Assembly: GCA_024803745.1 (NCBI GenBank)
Contig: JANJXV010000099.1
Location: 310,001 to 374,000, forward strand
Direction of reading: 5' to 3'
From: Megascapheus bottae
Lineage: Eukaryota > Chordata > Mammalia > Rodentia > Geomyidae
DNA length: 64,000 nucleotides
Below the pieces are notes generated by a model. That model did not search any database and had not been told where the DNA came from. It saw nothing but the letters and a program-made list of their open reading frames with translations. Shown in pieces: positions 61,238-64,000 of the stretch (its first letter is position 1; each line of letters opens with the position of its first letter). The translations under genes were made by a program, and so were the position numbers.

Positions 61238-61656
61238 AAACCTTGGGCTCTACTAGCAGAGATTGGCAATAGAGCAAAAGGCCATATATAAGGCCATATA
61301 ATGTGAAGCTAATTGAAAGGACCTCCAGGATATTGACACAAAAGCCATATAATGAATGATTGTTGTCCTTAATGTACTATGTTGTCTCTCATCTCGCTTG
61401 CTGTCCCTTGGTTATCCCATATTGGTATAGTATCTCACTTTGTTATCTGATATATTGAATTTATTTGTATTTGGATATTTGAAATTTGATAGGGAAGGGG
61501 GGAAAACCCAGACGGGTGGGGGGTGTGGGGTTGGAGGGAAATGGGAACCAAGACATGTGAAAGGGTATCAATGTATGTGAATTAATGCACCTTCTATCTG
61601 GCAAATATCATCTAACCCTTTTACTAATTACAATAAAAAAATGAAAAAAAAAGAAA

Positions 61657-63025
61657 GTTGTAGTGTGTGGGGAGGATGATGGGGTCAAATACATTTCTTC
61701 TTAGAAATTTACCTCATCTGGTTGCCCTGGATTTTCCTGGCCTTCTTCTTAGAGAAAGTTCTGTTATACTGGATTTGTGGCTTGGCAATGATCTAGCATG
61801 TACATCTTCGAGTAAGACATCCACAACTTCCATGCCTGAGACTCGAGTTTCCTGACCTTTGGCAACAGCACAGCAACATCTTTCTTCCTCCTGAGCCACA
61901 GGCCAAGTGAGCTGGCTTGAGCTGGTTGTTAGTTACAGTGGCTTGGTTACCAGGGTTCCATATTCTGTTCCATTGTGAGGGAGGCAGGGTCACCTTTCAG
62001 GGCCCAATGACCAAAGATCCTTGCTCACAAAAGACCTCACCAAAGACATACTGGAGGCTGAATCTCTCCTCCAGTCTCACAATATTCGTGTGGATGTAGT
62101 ATACAGCACACCTTATTTGTCCAATCCCAATGTCTTCCACTAGGCCCAACTACCAGTCTGGTCTCAGGCTCAAGGAGCCTTTCTTAGGTAAGATCCAAAC
62201 TTAAGGGTCAATATTGCCCTCATCCTTTACAAAACATTGGCTTCACAGTGCCTTCTCTGCCTGCATTTTGCCCCTTGTCGAATTTTTTTTTGTTTTTGCT
62301 AGTCTTGGGATTTGACCTCAGAGTGTGAACATTGTTCTTGGGCTTTCTTTAGGCTTTAGCTGTCCCACCGAGCCACAGCACCACTTGCAGCGTTTTCTAT
62401 GTATGTGGTAATGAGGAATCAAACCTGAGGCTTACTGCTTGGTAGCCAAGGACTCTCCCACTAGGTCAAACACACAGGGCATCTTGCACAAATTTTTGAC
62501 GTCAATCTACTAGGATATTATTAGGTTTCTGTATCCTAATCAATTTTTTCCTGATGATTAGCTTTGCTGTCATGTGTAAAAAATGCAAGAGGGAAAAACA
62601 CAGAAGAATTAGTGAAATTAAAAAAAAAGCATTAGACACAGTTAAGTGTTCATTCTTTGTAGGAGAAAGGACATTTGGATATGATGATGATGATGATGAC
62701 TTTATAATTACTATGTCAGGGTTGAGAGTTTGGCATAGTGGTAGAGTGCTTGCCTAGCATCCATGAAGATCTGGGTTTGATTGCTAAGTACCACATAGAT
62801 AGAAAATCTTGATGTGGCACTGTGGCTCAAGTGGCAGAGGGCTAGACTTGAGAAAACCCGAGGACAGTGCTCAGGCCCTGAATTCAAGCCCCAAGACTGG
62901 CAGAAAGATAAAAGAAAATAAAAATGATTTTTACGAGCTAATTCACTCACAGCATTTGCTTCTGAAATCTTCGCTCCTGCATCTTGTGAAATACCCCTTT
63001 CCCTCAACGTAGACAAGAAAAACAG
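61657..63025 (+). repeat. Spacer of copy 8
   Basis: Antisense SINE about 62,281-62,482, (GAT)n about 62,680-62,699, sense SINE about 62,716-62,917. The 66-codon minus frame is open at 61,793-61,993. Closest to the spacer of copy 7. Confidence 0.88.
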
Positions 63026-64000
63026 ATCCATCCCATGGTCCACTGTGAGGCCACTGGTTGGGCTAAGAGCTAGTCGTGCAGCAACACATAAGTTTTATTC
63101 TAATACTTTCCAAACTTTGTACTCAAATATGCTACCTACTTACCAACTTATGTCAGTTATCCTTATGCTATAACTTTTCTTCATTACTACAATATTCTTA
63201 CACCCCTACGTTAATCCTCTTGCACCTCCCCTGACCTCTCTCATTCTTTTTTTCTATCTCTGGACCTCTGCTCGTCTTTCAACCCTTATACTGCACGGAT
63301 CTACACTTGATGGCTGTTGAGCAATATTGTATATGTAGGTGGTTAATTATTCTCTAGGCTCAGAGGGACTTAAAGACAATAGAGATTGGATTGAGAGGCT
63401 TATTGTTTTGGGTATAAATCTCTTATCAGTGGTTGTATTAGGCTGGTCTGTAAGTGCACAAAAAGAAAGAGTGATAATACCAATCAAAACTTGTGAACAT
63501 CTAGTGTCTGCCAGCTACAGAGGTCTAGGTTGGTTATATCTGAAAAACTATAATCGTATTTAGTAGTAATCTTGCTCCCATTTTCAAATGGGCAGAACAA
63601 GAAACTCAAGAAAAATGTCAAATCAAGAAACAACATCCCCGACCCAATGTAAACAGACAATGGAACAGTCACTGGCAAACCTAGAGGAGAGTCTTCCAAT
63701 TGCTACACAAATGCAATTGATAAACATCATTAATGAAAAATGTGAAAATATAAAGAAAGAGATAATGGAGGAAGCCATACCTGAACAAGAGGAAAGCAAA
63801 AACAAGGTGATAAGTGAAAAAGAAGAAGCCATAAAGGAGGCCATAATAAAGGTTTTTCAAAGAAAGATGGATGAATTCAAAGAATCAACAAATAAAAACG
63901 TGACCAAACTCCAGCAAATGTCCAAAGAAAATAAAACTACTGAGCTAACCACTCAAAAGGAAATCAAGGAGATAAAGAAATCCATACATGATCTAAAACA
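63026..64000 (+). mobile_element. LINE-1 copy 8 (5' part; cut by window end)
   Basis: 5'UTR-like region 63,026-63,587 and the N-terminal part of ORF1. Shares the CCCCGACCC change with copy 7. The array continues beyond the window. Confidence 0.92.
63588..64000 (+). pseudogene. L1 ORF1, copy 8 (partial)
   Basis: Open from the ATG at 63,588 to the window edge, through the K/E-rich coiled coil. The diagnostic split and the shared TAG lie beyond the end, so its state is unknown; relatives suggest it is split. Confidence 0.8.

Larger units (their letters stand above)
55606..61656 (+). mobile_element. LINE-1 copy 7 (full length, inactive)
   Basis: 5'UTR-like 55,606-56,166, ORF1 56,167-57,167, ORF2 57,399-61,237, 3'UTR and A-tail to 61,656. 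Twin of copy 6, with private changes: a 2-base loss near 57,508, a 6-base CACTCT duplication near 58,067, and a TAG at 61,022-61,024. Confidence 0.93.
37101..64000 (+). repeat. Tandem array 2 of L1+spacer units (copies 4-8)
   Basis: Continuation of the same unit after a 24 kb interruption. Junctions lie at 39,381, 46,785, 54,233 and 61,657, so units are 7,404, 7,448 and 7,424 bp. The near-constant length and identical junction point to duplication of a fixed DNA segment. The array starts abruptly inside the ORF2 reverse transcriptase region and continues past the end of the window, so its full extent is unknown. Confidence 0.94.

Overview
The window is mammalian, almost certainly rodent, nuclear DNA. 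Evidence: LINE-1 retrotransposons with recognisable ORF1/ORF2, KRAB and C2H2 zinc-finger exons with consensus splice sites, and dozens of tRNA/ID-like and composite 7SL(B1)+ID-like SINEs. The SINE style resembles what I recall from Geomyoidea (kangaroo rats, pocket mice); that placement rests on memory and is only moderate.

Layout. (1) 1-12,921: head-to-tail tandem array of a ~7.4 kb unit. Each unit is a ~1.4 kb non-L1 'spacer', a ~0.56 kb L1 5'UTR, ORF1, ORF2, a G-rich 3'UTR and a short A-tail, and the A-tail runs straight into the next spacer. The array enters mid-copy (copy 1), contains full copy 2, and copy 3 is cut inside the ORF2 endonuclease region. (2) 12,921-37,101: a 24 kb non-array interval with a decaying KRAB zinc-finger gene (15,674-20,161 and remnants beyond), an inverted L1 pair, a segment at 25,915-27,285 that is a diverged opposite-orientation paralogue of the spacer, an adjoining pseudogene resembling the RasGEF N-terminal region of RalGDS-type exchange factors, three stacked L1 3' ends, many SINEs and microsatellites. 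(3) 37,101-64,000: the tandem array resumes. Copy 4 is 5'-truncated inside the reverse transcriptase region, copies 5, 6 and 7 are full length, and copy 8 runs off the window.

Key interpretation. The junction L1 A-tail / GTTGTAG occurs six times at 7,404-7,448 bp spacing. The copies share inactivating lesions, so they spread mainly as DNA (unequal exchange) rather than by independent retrotransposition. The spacer is host-derived: it shares two SINE insertions at matching places with the 25.9-27.3 kb segment, and there that segment abuts the RalGDS-like exons. The simplest inference is that two L1s once flanked a host fragment, perhaps the 5' end of a RalGDS-like gene, and L1-L1 recombination amplified [host fragment + L1] into a macrosatellite-like array. 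No L1 copy is intact. The largest open stretches are two 687-codon ORF2 C-terminal halves (copies 5 and 6). I see no certain functional host gene.
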